Shown here: positions 40,525 to 46,300 of the stretch, one piece after another | Layout of the letters: the number at the start of each line of letters is the position of its first letter | How positions within the stretch are numbered: position 1 is the first letter of the stretch | Assembly: GCA_003991915.1 (NCBI GenBank) | Contig: RQTK01000915.1 | Span: 26,447 to 90,446, forward strand | Direction: 5' to 3' | Source: Elysia chlorotica | Taxonomy: Eukaryota; Mollusca; Gastropoda; Plakobranchidae | DNA length: 64,000 nucleotides | Position numbers and translations under genes: made by a program | The notes under the pieces: generated by a model | What the model was told of the DNA's origin: nothing | Seen by the model: only the letters and a program-made list of their open reading frames with translations | The model's database searches: none

Positions 40525-42785
40525 AGAGAGATATAAACAGTGAATGAATGATACCTGTATTTATCTTTACAGAAATAGCCTTAAAAATCTTTACATCTTT
40601 GACTTAATTTTTTTTCTCTTTCTAAATACATACTTCTCTCACATAAAACATGCACCAAGAGATACAAGAAATCTTTTGTCTCGACATTATCAAGAGTGCA
40701 TTCAGACTATATAAACATGATTTACTGGTCATATATTTCTTAAATGAAGTCTATACGATGTCAATTGTTTGTGAGTGTGTATGTGTGTATACTTTGGTAA
40801 TCTGATAATTACATGTATCTGTTATAATTCTGTGAACAAAGAACATTTCCCACGTGAACTAATAACTTTTATTAATTTATATATCCTAAATATTAACATA
40901 TCTATGCAACTAGACATCTCAAACTTAAAATTACCATGCTCTTTGACTACATTGATTTGCAAGGGAAAGAACAAGAAAAATATTATTACATGAAAAGATA
41001 ACTTAACTCACGGGAAAGGCCCATTTATCTCCCTTTTAAGAAATATTTTATCAATCAGAGATCTATAGATAGATAAATAGATTTTCAGATAGTTAATATA
41101 CTAAATCATTTTACCCCTTAGACTTTAGGTAATCACAACTACACATCAACCAAAGATCGATACTGCATATCATTTAACATTCACCAATATATTTTTTAGG
41201 TTCAAGCTACACTCTATATTTTACATTTTTTCCTAAGTCAATTAAAGGTAAACATAAATGGAGTGCCTCCTTCATTAGTTCATCACTCTATGTAACTGAG
41301 AGCAATTACAACTCCTCCGTCCTATCATAGCCATAACTAACACCTTATGACTATCCCATCCCACCATGCCGATTATCTCGGAGCCACTGGTAGGGGGACC
41401 GGACGAGAAGCTAAAATACCCCAAGTATAAACGCTAATCTACAACTTTTACTACTACTAGCACTACTACTACCACAACTACTCTTATTACATACTACTAC
41501 TGCTACTACTACTACTACTACTTCTTCTACAATGTCTTATATTCTAACAGTAGTTGTCAAAGTACTAATGACAAAAACAAAATAACCAACTGGGTCCCAA
41601 ATCATTTCAAAAAATAAAAGGCACGCAGGATAAATAGAAAAAAAGGTAAACATAACTTTTTATCCAAAGAGAGTTAAAGTAAAAAATTCCATTTTTAAAT
41701 GAGACGTATCAAAAGCGAAAATGTCTTCGCTCTAAGTGAGAAAAAAAGCAAAATTAGGAAAAGAATCAGCGTTACTATTACTAGATCCAGGCAGTAACCA
41801 TAGCTTATAAATTTAAAACAAAAATTATAGCCAGATTTTTCGTTATGGCCAATGAAAAGAAAACTGGTGAACACCCTGGGCACTGAAAGAGGATGAGTTT
41901 ATTACATGTGTATTTCCTTTCAAAAACGTTTTTTAAAACAACCTTACGGTTTAATTTTCATAAAAACCAAACTTCTCTTCAATCCTTAATGTAAGAATCA
42001 AAATTCGTGGAAGTAATATGCTTAATTCTTTTCTTATTCAAAACAACAATATTGCCGTTACCTGCGGTGCTTTATGCTACTACACCCCCTCCCCCCCCCC
42101 CCCCAAAAAAAATAGCAACCTTTACACACACACACACATGTAATGTATATTATAACTGCGGGGGTGATGTGAAACGGTTAGCCTCTAGCATTAACTTATA
42201 AATGCCCAATAAAATCATAGTGAGTTGGATCAGTTTATCTTTTAAAGTCTTATATACATGATTATGTCATTCTAGTGACAATGGTTCATATTCGGTTGTA
42301 GCAAGCACACAAGGGTTAAACTTTTAAAAAGAATTCCGAATTACCTTATCTTGATAAACACCAACATCACAGCTAGCATTTTTGCAGCAGTAATCCTGGC
42401 ATATTGAATTCGATTCAGTTCCTTTAAAAGAATCTAAAAATTCTGCACCGTTATTGAGAGAATCTGTTGCTCGGATAATGCTCCCTTCTGTCACTTTTTG
42501 CATGCAAACTTCATAATTGTTTTCAAGAGAACGCAATGATGATGAGACATGTTTAGTTGCAGCATCAGGGGATCCGCTTGTTGGGGATTTTAATTTGTCA
42601 AACAGGTCCGAATCAAACTTAGAATCACTTAAACGCTTTTCGAGGTTGAAAATAATGTCTGATATTTCAAGCAGAGTTCCATGATCCAAACGTTCCTTCT
42701 TAGCCACAGCTGGAGCCACGCAAATTGCAAAAGTAAGAAATGTTAGGTCTAGAATAGTTGCTATGTTTACACGACAAGACGCCAT
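10035..42785 (-). CDS. LRP11: LRP11-like MANSC/EGF/LDLa single-pass membrane protein (whole gene, 7 exons)
   Basis: Seven exons join in frame: 42785-42345, 35446-35080, 21983-21870, 21189-21043, 20392-18620, 14494-14305, 10242-10035. All six introns are GT-AG, with phases 0,1,1,1,1,2. The exons sum to 3240 nt, 1079 residues plus stop. Layout: signal peptide (about 1-28); MANSC domain (about 94-174); Gly/Ser/acidic linker (about 175-269); EGF-like module (276-307); LDL-receptor class A module (311-352); Gln/Ser/Pro/Asn-rich then Gly/Tyr-rich low complexity (357-948); Lys/Ser/Pro-rich stretch (949-1029); transmembrane helix (about 1030-1050); cytoplasmic tail of 29 residues ending Y-L-I-N-G-M-Y-L. 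MANSC followed by LDLa and a membrane anchor is the LRP11/HAI-1 style. Position beside PCMT1 and PPP1R14 favours LRP11. Unlike vertebrate LRP11 there is no PKD domain, and the low-complexity block is extra. Function is unknown beyond a cell-surface, receptor-like role. Confidence 0.85.
10341..13527. repeat. Tandem duplication of an intron segment containing LINE sequence
   Basis: Unit 1 is about 10341-11944, unit 2 about 11945-13527. Both begin with AAAGTACATAAAA, followed by about 400 bases of ordinary intron sequence and then about 1.1-1.2 kb of LINE. The two are nearly identical by eye, with small indels and one replaced patch near 12634-12664. Unit 1 breaks off inside the LINE at CCACA, where unit 2 restarts. 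In unit 2 the LINE continues past the matching point to 14159. This is duplication after LINE insertion, or an assembly artefact. Confidence 0.85.
10760..10769. repeat. Target-site duplication, 3' side of the LINE
   Basis: TTAAAGAGTT here and at 14160-14169 flank the LINE exactly. The same ten bases also occur next to the LINE 3' end in the duplicated unit (about 12358-12367). Confidence 0.75.
10770..14159 (-). mobile_element. 5'-truncated RTE-like non-LTR retrotransposon, internally duplicated
   Basis: The minus strand encodes a reverse transcriptase. The N-terminal part is at 14159-13634 (E-V-R-A-A-M-R-K-I-K-A-G-K-A-T-G-T-D-N-I). The core follows with F-I-D-Y-x-K-A-F-D-R-V-R-H, G-V-R-Q-G-C-V-L and the catalytic Y-A-D-D. 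The C-terminal end has F-L-R-R-M-L-R-I-S-W-T and F-G-H-M-M-R-R-E, ending M-R-H-G-T. The frame over 11944-10775 is open for 390 codons; the second copy is broken by frameshifts. No endonuclease domain is present, so the copy is 5'-truncated. The 3' end carries GATGATGA, the short-repeat tail type seen in RTE elements. The insertion is in intron 6 of the LRP11-like gene, in the same orientation. Clade assignment is by resemblance only. Confidence 0.85.
14160..14169. repeat. Target-site duplication, 5' side of the LINE
   Basis: TTAAAGAGTT, a perfect match to 10760-10769. It fixes the 5' truncation point of the LINE at 14159. Confidence 0.75.
14305..14494 (-). CDS. LRP11: LRP11-like exon 6: Lys/Ser/Pro-rich juxtamembrane stretch
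   Basis: Residues 948-1010 plus two bases. Acceptor GTTCTAG, donor ATCCAG|GTACTT (phase 2). The peptide is polar, with many Ser, Lys, Thr, Pro and Asn, and no cysteine, for example K-L-S-T-P-E-P-S-F-V-H-K-S-P. It fits an exposed stem before the membrane. A foldback element begins only about 50 bases upstream of its acceptor. Confidence 0.8.
14550..14902. mobile_element. Foldback element F, copy 1 (about 85-bp arms)
   Basis: The left arm (about 14550-14633) and right arm (about 14818-14902) are imperfect inverted complements. Both contain AAATTAGACGAAA-type and TTACTTGTAAGGTGAAG-type blocks and TCTGTCGTCCTGA followed by TTCATAGAAT. The about 185-bp centre encodes nothing recognisable. The same TGTCGTCC-bearing arms recur at 22551-22723 and 25616-25790. 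It lies in intron 5, close to the exon 6 acceptor. Confidence 0.75.
14901..15266. mobile_element. Second, adjoining inverted-repeat element of family F
   Basis: TATGTCGTCCTTGATTATTC at 14901-14920, running on to CAGCTGAG, is mirrored by CTCAGCTG...GAATAGTCAAGGACGACA at 15228-15262. Arms are about 36 bp and total length about 365 bp. The inner segment (AAAGCCAGACAGGTTTC and GGTTTGTTATAAAA) is shared with 22770-22860 and 25835-25920. So the same composite exists in three introns or positions. Confidence 0.7.
15267..17715. other. Intron 5, middle part: nothing recognised
   Basis: AT-rich with short open frames that lack motifs. No exon is needed here, since exons 5 and 6 join in phase. Confidence 0.5.
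17716..18305. mobile_element. 590-bp terminal-inverted-repeat element (non-autonomous DNA transposon)
   Basis: The ends are inverted: AGGAAGTGGCTATTTACC at the left and GGTAAATAGCCACTTCC at the right. Similarity continues about 55 bp inward (CCGGTTACCGGACAAA, GGCTATTCCTCCGG). The element is flanked by TACATTA on both sides (17709-17715 and 18306-18312), a 7-bp target duplication. The left arm repeats its own GCCAAAAGGCTATTCCTCCGG segment twice. Inside is an (ATT)n tract and no coding sequence. Superfamily undetermined; an imperfect 8-bp hAT-type duplication is possible. Confidence 0.8.
17908..17998. repeat. (ATT)n microsatellite
   Basis: About 30 ATT units with a few interruptions, inside the TIR element. 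Confidence 0.95.
18620..20392 (-). CDS. LRP11: LRP11-like exon 5: giant low-complexity (Gln/Ser/Pro/Asn, then Gly/Tyr) region
   Basis: A single 1773-nt exon encodes residues 357-948 with no stop. The acceptor TTTCATAG lies just upstream and the donor is GAGG|GTAAAC. The first two thirds are rich in Gln, Ser, Pro, Asn and Gly with many Q runs and no cysteine. The last third changes to Gly/Tyr/Ser with repeated Y-G, G-Y and R-Y pairs, such as S-R-Y-Y-P-G-G-G-Y-G-Q. It is prion-like in composition but sits outside the cell, between LDLa and the membrane. It could act as a long, sticky or extended stalk; that is inference. CAG/CTG-rich codon runs make allele length variation likely. Confidence 0.85.
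21043..21189 (-). CDS. LRP11: LRP11-like exon 4: LDL-receptor class A module
   Basis: Residues 308-356 plus one base, again phase 1-1. Cysteines 311, 318, 330, 337, 343 and 352 match the six-cysteine LDLa pattern. The calcium-binding end C-A-D-G-S-D-E-F-N-C carries the conserved acidic residues (D345, D348, E349). LDLa modules bind calcium and often ligand. The module is a single copy, as in LRP11. The exon is only 680 bp from the EGF exon and 650 bp from the low-complexity exon. Acceptor TTCTCAG, donor AAAG|GTGGGT. Confidence 0.9.
21870..21983 (-). CDS. LRP11: LRP11-like exon 3: EGF-like module
   Basis: Residues 270-307 plus one base, a phase 1-1 module exon. Six cysteines (276, 282, 289, 294, 296, 307) are spaced C-x5-C-x6-C-x4-C-x-C-x10-C, with N-N-N-C-R-C-G-S-G-F-Y in the middle. 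This is the spacing of an EGF-like (EB/EGF type) domain. The acceptor is CTCTGCAG and the donor C|GTAAGT. The 13-kb intron before it is the longest in the gene. I see no further domain exon inside that intron, and phases join exactly without one. Confidence 0.85.
22363..23056. repeat. Repeat F-long, copy 2 (694 bp, direct repeat of 25430-26122)
   Basis: Begins ACAAAATTTATTAAGAAGGC and ends GACGTCCGTAGTT. It is nearly identical to 25430-26122 over its whole length. A hairpin-forming pair lies inside: TAAATTAGACGAAAATGTAA...TCCTGTAATATT (22553-22610) against GTATTACAGGACGACAAAA...TTTAATTTA (22661-22722). A third partial arm (CTGTCGTCCTGCTTAATATT) starts at about 22729. It is in intron 2, just outside the EGF exon. 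Confidence 0.85.
23057..24924. other. Intron 2 stretch, nothing recognised
   Basis: No protein motif on either strand. It contains short T- and C-tracts (24462-24474, 24718-24731). The open frames at 23252-23719 (minus) have cysteines but no domain pattern. Confidence 0.45.
24925..25129. repeat. Left arm of a 205-bp inverted repeat pair
   Basis: The sequence from AAAAAACTGCC to GGCATTTTAA is the reverse complement, with about 5-10% differences by eye, of 26131-26334. The arms enclose a direct-repeat unit, an AAT tract and F-long copy 3. Confidence 0.8.
25130..25398. repeat. Direct repeat D, copy 1
   Basis: Starts GACCTGCGCGTTGCATTC and ends CCAAGGGCGTGTGATGT. It recurs at 26335-26596 with small deletions. 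In both copies an AAT microsatellite follows directly. Confidence 0.8.
25399..25428. repeat. (AAT)n microsatellite
   Basis: Ten AAT units between repeat D copy 1 and F-long copy 3. Confidence 0.95.
25430..26122. repeat. Repeat F-long, copy 3
   Basis: Direct repeat of 22363-23056 at an offset of 3067 bases. It keeps the same internal hairpin arms with TTTTGTCGTCCTGTAATATT. Confidence 0.85.
26131..26334. repeat. Right arm of the 205-bp inverted repeat pair
   Basis: Reverse complement of 24925-25129, from TTAAAATGCC to GGCAGTTTTTTTTTT. Confidence 0.8.
26335..26596. repeat. Direct repeat D, copy 2
   Basis: Matches 25130-25398 with single-base and short deletions. It is followed by a longer AAT/ACA tract. 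Confidence 0.8.
26599..26690. repeat. (AAC)n/(AAT)n microsatellite
   Basis: ACA units pass into about 24 AAT units. Confidence 0.95.
27155..27330 (-). mobile_element. LINE reverse-transcriptase fragment
   Basis: The minus-strand peptide N-K-T-N-E-M...P-L-K-I-K-D-V-Q-V-E-V-V-D-T-Y-T-Y-F-G-L-T-I-D has the N-x-x-K-T-x-x-M and Y-F-G-L-T-I-D pattern. That pattern follows the catalytic box in many non-LTR reverse transcriptases (usual form F-x-Y-L-G-x-x-I-D). Only about 60 codons are readable. It is unrelated in detail to the intron 6 LINE. Confidence 0.6.
27945..28310 (+). mobile_element. tRNA-derived SINE, family S2
   Basis: The head AGATAGCTCAGTTAGTAGA is an A-box region. GGTTCCATCCTAGG near 28024 and GGTTCGACCCTGG near 28185 look like B boxes. 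The body holds a tandem duplication of CATGCTAG(A/G)CTTGGCGTGG (about 28048-28084 and 28085-28121). The end GGGGAAGGTAAACGCTAATG is unlike family S1. No target duplication was found. Confidence 0.6.
28628..28706. repeat. (CT)n microsatellite
   Basis: Nearly pure CT for about 80 bases. The apparent Leu/Ser open frame across it is an artefact. Confidence 0.95.
28988..29056 (-). mobile_element. SINE family S1, 3'-end fragment
   Basis: GCGTCCAACGTCAGCACTAT...GGACGGGCCCCAA is the reverse complement of the 3' end of the full-length S1 copy at 45377-45633. Confidence 0.7.
29250..29290 (+). mobile_element. tRNA-like SINE head, truncated
   Basis: GACGAGATAGCTCAGTCGGT then AGAGCGAGGAGGCTTCTAAT resembles the first half of a tRNA with its A box. 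The B box and 3' half are absent, so this is not a tRNA gene. Confidence 0.5.
29291..30800. other. Intron 2 stretch, nothing recognised
   Basis: AT-rich, with a G-tract at about 30104-30116. No exon or repeat relation noticed. Confidence 0.4.
30820..30985 (+). mobile_element. tRNA-like SINE relic
   Basis: GGGCAGGGTCCAATGTAAAG, then CGTGGCTTCGGGCCCCGC, with TTTTTCCTCACTGGTTGAAT after it. This resembles an A box, B box and the CTACTGGTTGGGTC body start of S1 in degraded form. Confidence 0.45.
31651..31712. repeat. (GA)n microsatellite
   Basis: About 31 GA units, pure. Confidence 0.95.
31713..32630. other. Intron 2 stretch, nothing recognised
   Basis: Less AT-rich than its surroundings. No motif-bearing frame on either strand. 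Confidence 0.4.
32636..32710 (+). mobile_element. tRNA-like SINE relic
   Basis: CAGTGGCTGAGGCGCTTAGC is A-box-like, and 45 bases on GAGTTCGATTCC is a near-consensus B box. There is no full cloverleaf. Confidence 0.5.
33489..33700 (+). mobile_element. SINE family S1, 5'-damaged copy
   Basis: GTAGCCCTGGGTTGAACATC is a decayed A-box region. It is followed by the S1 3' body: AGCACATAAAATTGTC, GGCCCGTCCACAAT, GTTGGACGTTAAACCAA. The extension CACCTACATCATTTTCCAGA is shared with the copy at 53663, so the two may come from one subfamily. Confidence 0.7.
33809..33902. repeat. (GA)n microsatellite with G interruptions
   Basis: GA tract of about 90 bases with AGAGGG interruptions. Confidence 0.9.
34765..34980 (+). 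mobile_element. SINE family S1, degraded copy
   Basis: CCTTCGCCCTGTCTGTCATG, ACAGCACGTAAAATTGCTAA and CTGGACGTAAAGG follow the order of S1 body landmarks, with many substitutions. It ends about 20 bases before the region flanking exon 2. Confidence 0.55.
35080..35446 (-). CDS. LRP11: LRP11-like exon 2: end of MANSC and acidic Gly/Ser linker
   Basis: Residues 148-269 plus one base. The exon follows CCCTAG and starts G-D-R-Y-C-Y-L-F-H-C-Q-G-R-C-L-F-K-E-H-G-G-Y. This completes the MANSC domain (cysteines 152, 157, 161) directly after V-Y-Q-D-K of exon 1. The rest is a flexible linker rich in Gly, Ser, Glu and Ala with no cysteine. It is GC-rich compared with its surroundings. The donor is CAG|GTTGGT, phase 1. 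No PKD domain is visible in the place where vertebrate LRP11 has one. Confidence 0.85.
36279..36532. repeat. Long (GA)n-rich tract, 250 bp
   Basis: Two pure GA runs (about 36281-36341 and 36478-36531) joined by purine-only sequence. The region is almost entirely purine on the plus strand, so triplex (H-DNA) formation is plausible. Ser/Leu-rich frames on the minus strand are artefacts. Confidence 0.95.
37258..38310 (-). repeat. Composite repeat R, copy 2 (about 1.05 kb)
   Basis: It matches 61090-61925 in inverted orientation and 2551-3071 in direct orientation. Read on the minus strand it has an AT-rich first part (AATCGAGGGGTTCTTCTCAT, GGATCGTCTTTTAT), a TCTAGA-rich patch, then a tRNA-like head at 37840-37750. 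The head has a GAATTAGCTCGACCATTGG region and B box GGTTCGAGTTCC. A shortened SINE core and a T/C-rich tail follow. The core here lacks about 40 bases present in copy 3. Confidence 0.8.
38311..39110. other. Intron 1 stretch, nothing recognised
   Basis: AT-rich, no motif-bearing frame. Confidence 0.4.
39119..39174. repeat. (GA)n microsatellite
   Basis: About 27 pure GA units. Confidence 0.95.
39692..39796. repeat. (AGT)n microsatellite, about 100 bp
   Basis: About 33 AGT units. The poly-Tyr and poly-Thr frames over it on the minus strand are artefacts of the repeat. Confidence 0.95.
40030..40120 (-). mobile_element. tRNA-like SINE head
   Basis: On the minus strand, GTTAAGTGGCTCAAATGGTA is A-box-like and CTGGTTCGATACCC is B-box-like, in normal tRNA spacing. 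The acceptor ends do not pair, so a pol III retroelement head is more likely than a tRNA gene. S1-type 3' sequence lies nearby (39862-39930). Confidence 0.55.
40323..40352. repeat. (GT)n microsatellite
   Basis: About 14 GT units. Confidence 0.95.
40376..40475 (-). mobile_element. SINE family S1, 3' fragment
   Basis: CACGTCCAACATCAGCACTA, TATTGTGGACGGGCCCCAAG and ACTGACGTCTGACAC are the reverse complement of the S1 3' body. A (GA)n tract follows at 40481-40522. Confidence 0.7.
40560..42344. other. Intron 1, 5' part: microsatellites only
   Basis: Holds an (ACT)n-rich stretch (about 41446-41524) and a C-tract (about 42085-42104). No repeat family member or exon seen. Confidence 0.45.
42345..42785 (-). 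CDS. LRP11: LRP11-like exon 1: signal peptide and first part of MANSC
   Basis: Residues 1-147. I chose ATG 42785 because the next 28 residues make a good signal peptide: hydrophobic core T-I-L-D-L-T-F-L-T-F-A-I-C-V-A-P, then A-V-A before K-K. The upstream in-frame ATG at 42851 would place 22 extra residues before it. After a helical, charged spacer, cysteines 94, 129, 133, 134 and 139 in S-I-C-Q-D-Y-C-C-K-N-A-S-C-D-V-G-V-Y-Q fit the first part of the MANSC pattern (paired CC, then C-D and a Y/Q strand). The exon ends AAG|GTAATT in phase 0, so the domain is split by a 6.9-kb intron. Confidence 0.85.
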
Positions 42786-43019
42786 TGCTATTGTTAAGTA
42801 TAAAATGGTTCCTGTTACGGCGACATGCGCAGTGTTCCATACCTGGCGCATTTATATGAAAAATAAAAACAAAATAGAGCACACTTTTAAGGCGCGTTTT
42901 CTATTTTTTGTATGCATTAATTATTTCCTAAAAGCATCGCCAAATTTATTCATTATTTTTTTTATTACTTACAGATTTTTTTATCGTGACTGTGCTAAAA
43001 GAGGAATCTTGTATCCAGA
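42786..43019. promoter_or_regulatory. Shared intergenic region between divergent LRP11-like and PPP1R14 start codons
   Basis: Only 234 bases separate the two ATG codons, so both core promoters must lie here or in adjacent transcribed sequence. TATAAA occurs on the minus strand at 42856-42851, and TATAAAA on the plus strand at 42799-42805. Between them is TGCGCATG on the minus strand (about 42825-42832), close to an NRF1-type site. A TTACTTACAG at 42966-42975 could be a 5' UTR splice acceptor for PPP1R14. These are sequence matches only. Confidence 0.5.
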
Positions 43020-43325
43020 ATGAGCCGGAACCCGTTCCGCAAGTCAGTGGGCTTTTATGAAGTTATGGCTACGTCGTATACCAGCGATGCCCACAGTGAT
43101 AAAGCGTATTCCCAAACCAAACAAATGGATAACTACCCGTCCTCAACGGCAACACAAAAGGAATCGCCAAGAAATGTTGGGTTTAATATCAAGGATCAGC
43201 ATACAGAAAGAAAGAAAAAATATTTGACTGCCAAATATGGAGCTCACCAAATGTTATTGATCAAAAAAAGACTCGGAGTTGAAATGTGGATTTTCGATGA
43301 ACTTAGGAAACTATACAACAGTGAG
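43020..43325 (+). CDS. PPP1R14: PPP1R14 exon 1: N-terminal tail, phospho-Thr site and first helix
   Basis: Residues 1-102. ATG 43020 gives a polar N-terminal tail rich in Ser, Thr, Gln and Lys, typical of the variable leader of the family. A second ATG at residue 16 is possible. The signature K-K-K-Y-L-T-A-K-Y (Thr70) and the helix ending K-L-Y-N-S-E are here. The donor is GAG|GTTAGT. Confidence 0.9.
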
Positions 43326-46300
43326 GTTAGTGAATCTGGAAGGTTATTTATATAGATCTAATCAGATCTAGATTATGGTGTCTTGTTTAGGAAATATTTT
43401 ACGCTGTGTTAAATCCGGATTGGATTATAACTGAATTATTGTTTGTATTTTTCAAACGTAGGCCTAGATCTAGGTTGGATGTATCTATCATCAGCAGTCC
43501 TTATGTCAGCAAGTCTTTATGACTCCAAGCTTGGGAAGTACTTGTAAGAGATCTAATCTAATCTAGATCTAGATAAAGGAGTTTGAAATTGAAGGAAGTC
43601 ATTCCTGTCAATCATTCAATGTAGAAAAAAAATCATCTAGAAATCTAGATTAGATTTATACCAGAATCTAGATTTTCTAATCCAGATCTAGTCTAGTGTA
43701 ATTGTCTTTTTTATTATTTTTTTTTAGATCTAGATCTAGTCCTTTTAAAATATAAATTAAAGAAATATTTTGGAGATTAAGATTTCATTAGATAAAGTGA
43801 TTTAATTGTGTTTTTTCTAGGTTTCCAAATGTCTTGCTCATAATAGATTCTAAGTTGGTACAATTGGTCTAAAACACAATGCATTATATGAATCTTATTT
43901 TTTTTTGTAGGCTTCACTACATTCTTGCACTCTTATCTAGGGCATACATTCTAACATTGCAGTAATTTGTAAAATATAAATTAAACCATGCAGTCATTTT
44001 GAATTACATGTTTCATCTCTAGATTATAATACAGGAGTCCATATTTTTAATGACATCAGGTTTGAAAAAATTTATCCCAATTTTTCTCTCTATTTGTGCC
44101 CTGTAATTTATTTTGGGAATAACGACAACATTAATCACTTCACTGATGGTCTGCTTTGAACCCATTCTGTTTTTCTCAACATTTAAGACGAAAATTAATT
44201 GTGTCAAAAAGTAAACATCTGAACCTCAAAACTGGTCTTGTGTGGAAAAAAGGCACACATGAAAAACCAAGGTGAAATTGTGTTTTTTTCTCTTTCGTCA
44301 ATAAAAACCTCTATGAGACTTATTTTGGTAATCATGAGAACCCTTGTTATTAAGGAAACAAAAAGCTGTTACACTACAGTGGCTGAGTTTTACTGTAACA
44401 TAGAAATTTGTTCTCTTTTAAAGAATGAATCTTACTTGTAAGCCACTGATTTATCTCTTCTAATTTAAGTTCTAAAACAATTTTTAGCATTTTTATATCA
44501 TCTTTGTCCTTGATCCATACAGGAGCAGTGGAAGACTTTAATAAGAATGAAATAATTATTAAAAATTTATTTTAATGGTTAGTTGAACAACTTAGTTCTA
44601 AAGCACTAAAATCCATAGTCTTATAAAGGTACAATTATTGAGCAGCTTTAAAGTCTAGTAGATACAATTGTTGTAGTTCACCCACTCTCTCTGTTGAACA
44701 AACAAATTGAAATAACAAAAATGCAATGATTGTATAAACTTCAATTTGTTTGTTCAACAGAGTTTGAAATTATATATTATAAAATTATTTTATCCATCTA
44801 AGTTAGTTTCTTATCAATGATGATTTAGTATTTTTATTTTATTTTTTAAAAATTGATAAGGCAAATTCTTATTCTTGTTGGGGAAGATGATTTCTTCGTT
44901 TTGATTTCAGCTCATGTTGATTTTGATATATAGATGTGAGGATCATAGTTCATGTATACCTGTAAACCTAACAGGTGCATGTAACTCAATGCTCATCCTT
45001 ATTAATATTATTGTATTTTTAAGTGTTAATATAGTTAAAATATTTGAAAAGACAGATTTAAATCATGGCGTGATTATAAAATCAAAACTCTCACATTTCA
45101 ATTTTTAGTACTAACTAAGAAACATTTACTGTTACCATTAGGGTGTGGTTGTTTTTACAATTCAATTATTGTTGTTTGTTCGAAAAGTTAGTTTTAAACC
45201 AAATAATATCTTGTCTTAAAATGACATTCGTAAGCTCTCTTGAATTTTTTTTAAACATCGATTCCATTGTTGACCATTTGTGTATACCTACATTCATAGT
45301 GCTGATACTTTCACTCAGGCCCTCTACCTCCCCAAATAAGGCCACAATCTAACCTACCATGACTCAACAATCATTAGGGGGCGCGGTGGTCCAGGGGTAG
45401 AACATCAGCTTCCGACGCTAAAGGTCCCGAGTTCGAATCCTGGCTGTTGCGTTCTCTACTGGTTGGGTCGGTGTCAGTATAATGTGACCGGCTGAGACAG
45501 GAGTCATGGTATCCCCGCCCTGTCTAGTGTGTGACAGCACATAAAATTGTCAGACGTCCGTTTTGGGGCCCGTCCACAATATAGCCTATATAGTGCTGCT
45601 GTTGGACGTTAAATCAACCCAACCCAACCCCCAACTCAACAATCATTAACGGAGTAATTCAATTCCTCCTCGTAACCTAGTATAGACAGAGCTTTGGTGG
45701 TTGTATGACATTAAGGCAGGCTTCTTTTTTTGTTATTGTGTGTATGTGTGGCGGGGGGTCACCTTTGCAGCTATGTGAAATTCCCGATAGATCTATTATT
45801 AATAATGACACAAGTCCAATTCATGAGAAGTTTAAATCGATAGGCTTCTGTTTCTGAAGATTCAGAAGCTGGGTTTTTACTCGCTTTAATTGTTAACATA
45901 CCGTTTTAGTATTGCCTTGAAAAACTGATCTCAGTTTGGTCTAAATTTGTTGAATGTTGCTTCGCGGAACGTTTAAGATGAGGGCATGGGATGACTATGA
46001 GAGTTAATCTTTGACTTTGAGCTTTACGTTCGCTATGTTTCCTGAAAACTCCTAAGCTGAACTCTGCGTAGAATGACATTTATAATCTATTATTGCTGTC
46101 TGTTTGTCTGGATGGCAAAACTGGAATGTCAAAGGTGCAGGCTGGGAGTCAGCACAGGTTTGGCCATGGTGTTTCTCCCACGGAAGGGAAGATCTTGGCA
46201 GGAGAAACTGACACGAAGTCATATCAAAGACGAAAAATAGCGGTGCGGGACTCGGGGCTAAGTTAGATTGCCAAGCCAGACAAGTTGCGACTCAGCTGAA

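Noticed and set aside
42786-42851. Upstream ATG at 42851 as the LRP11-like start
   Set aside because: It would put 22 extra residues before a clear signal peptide that begins at ATG 42785, and it would overlap the likely TATA word.
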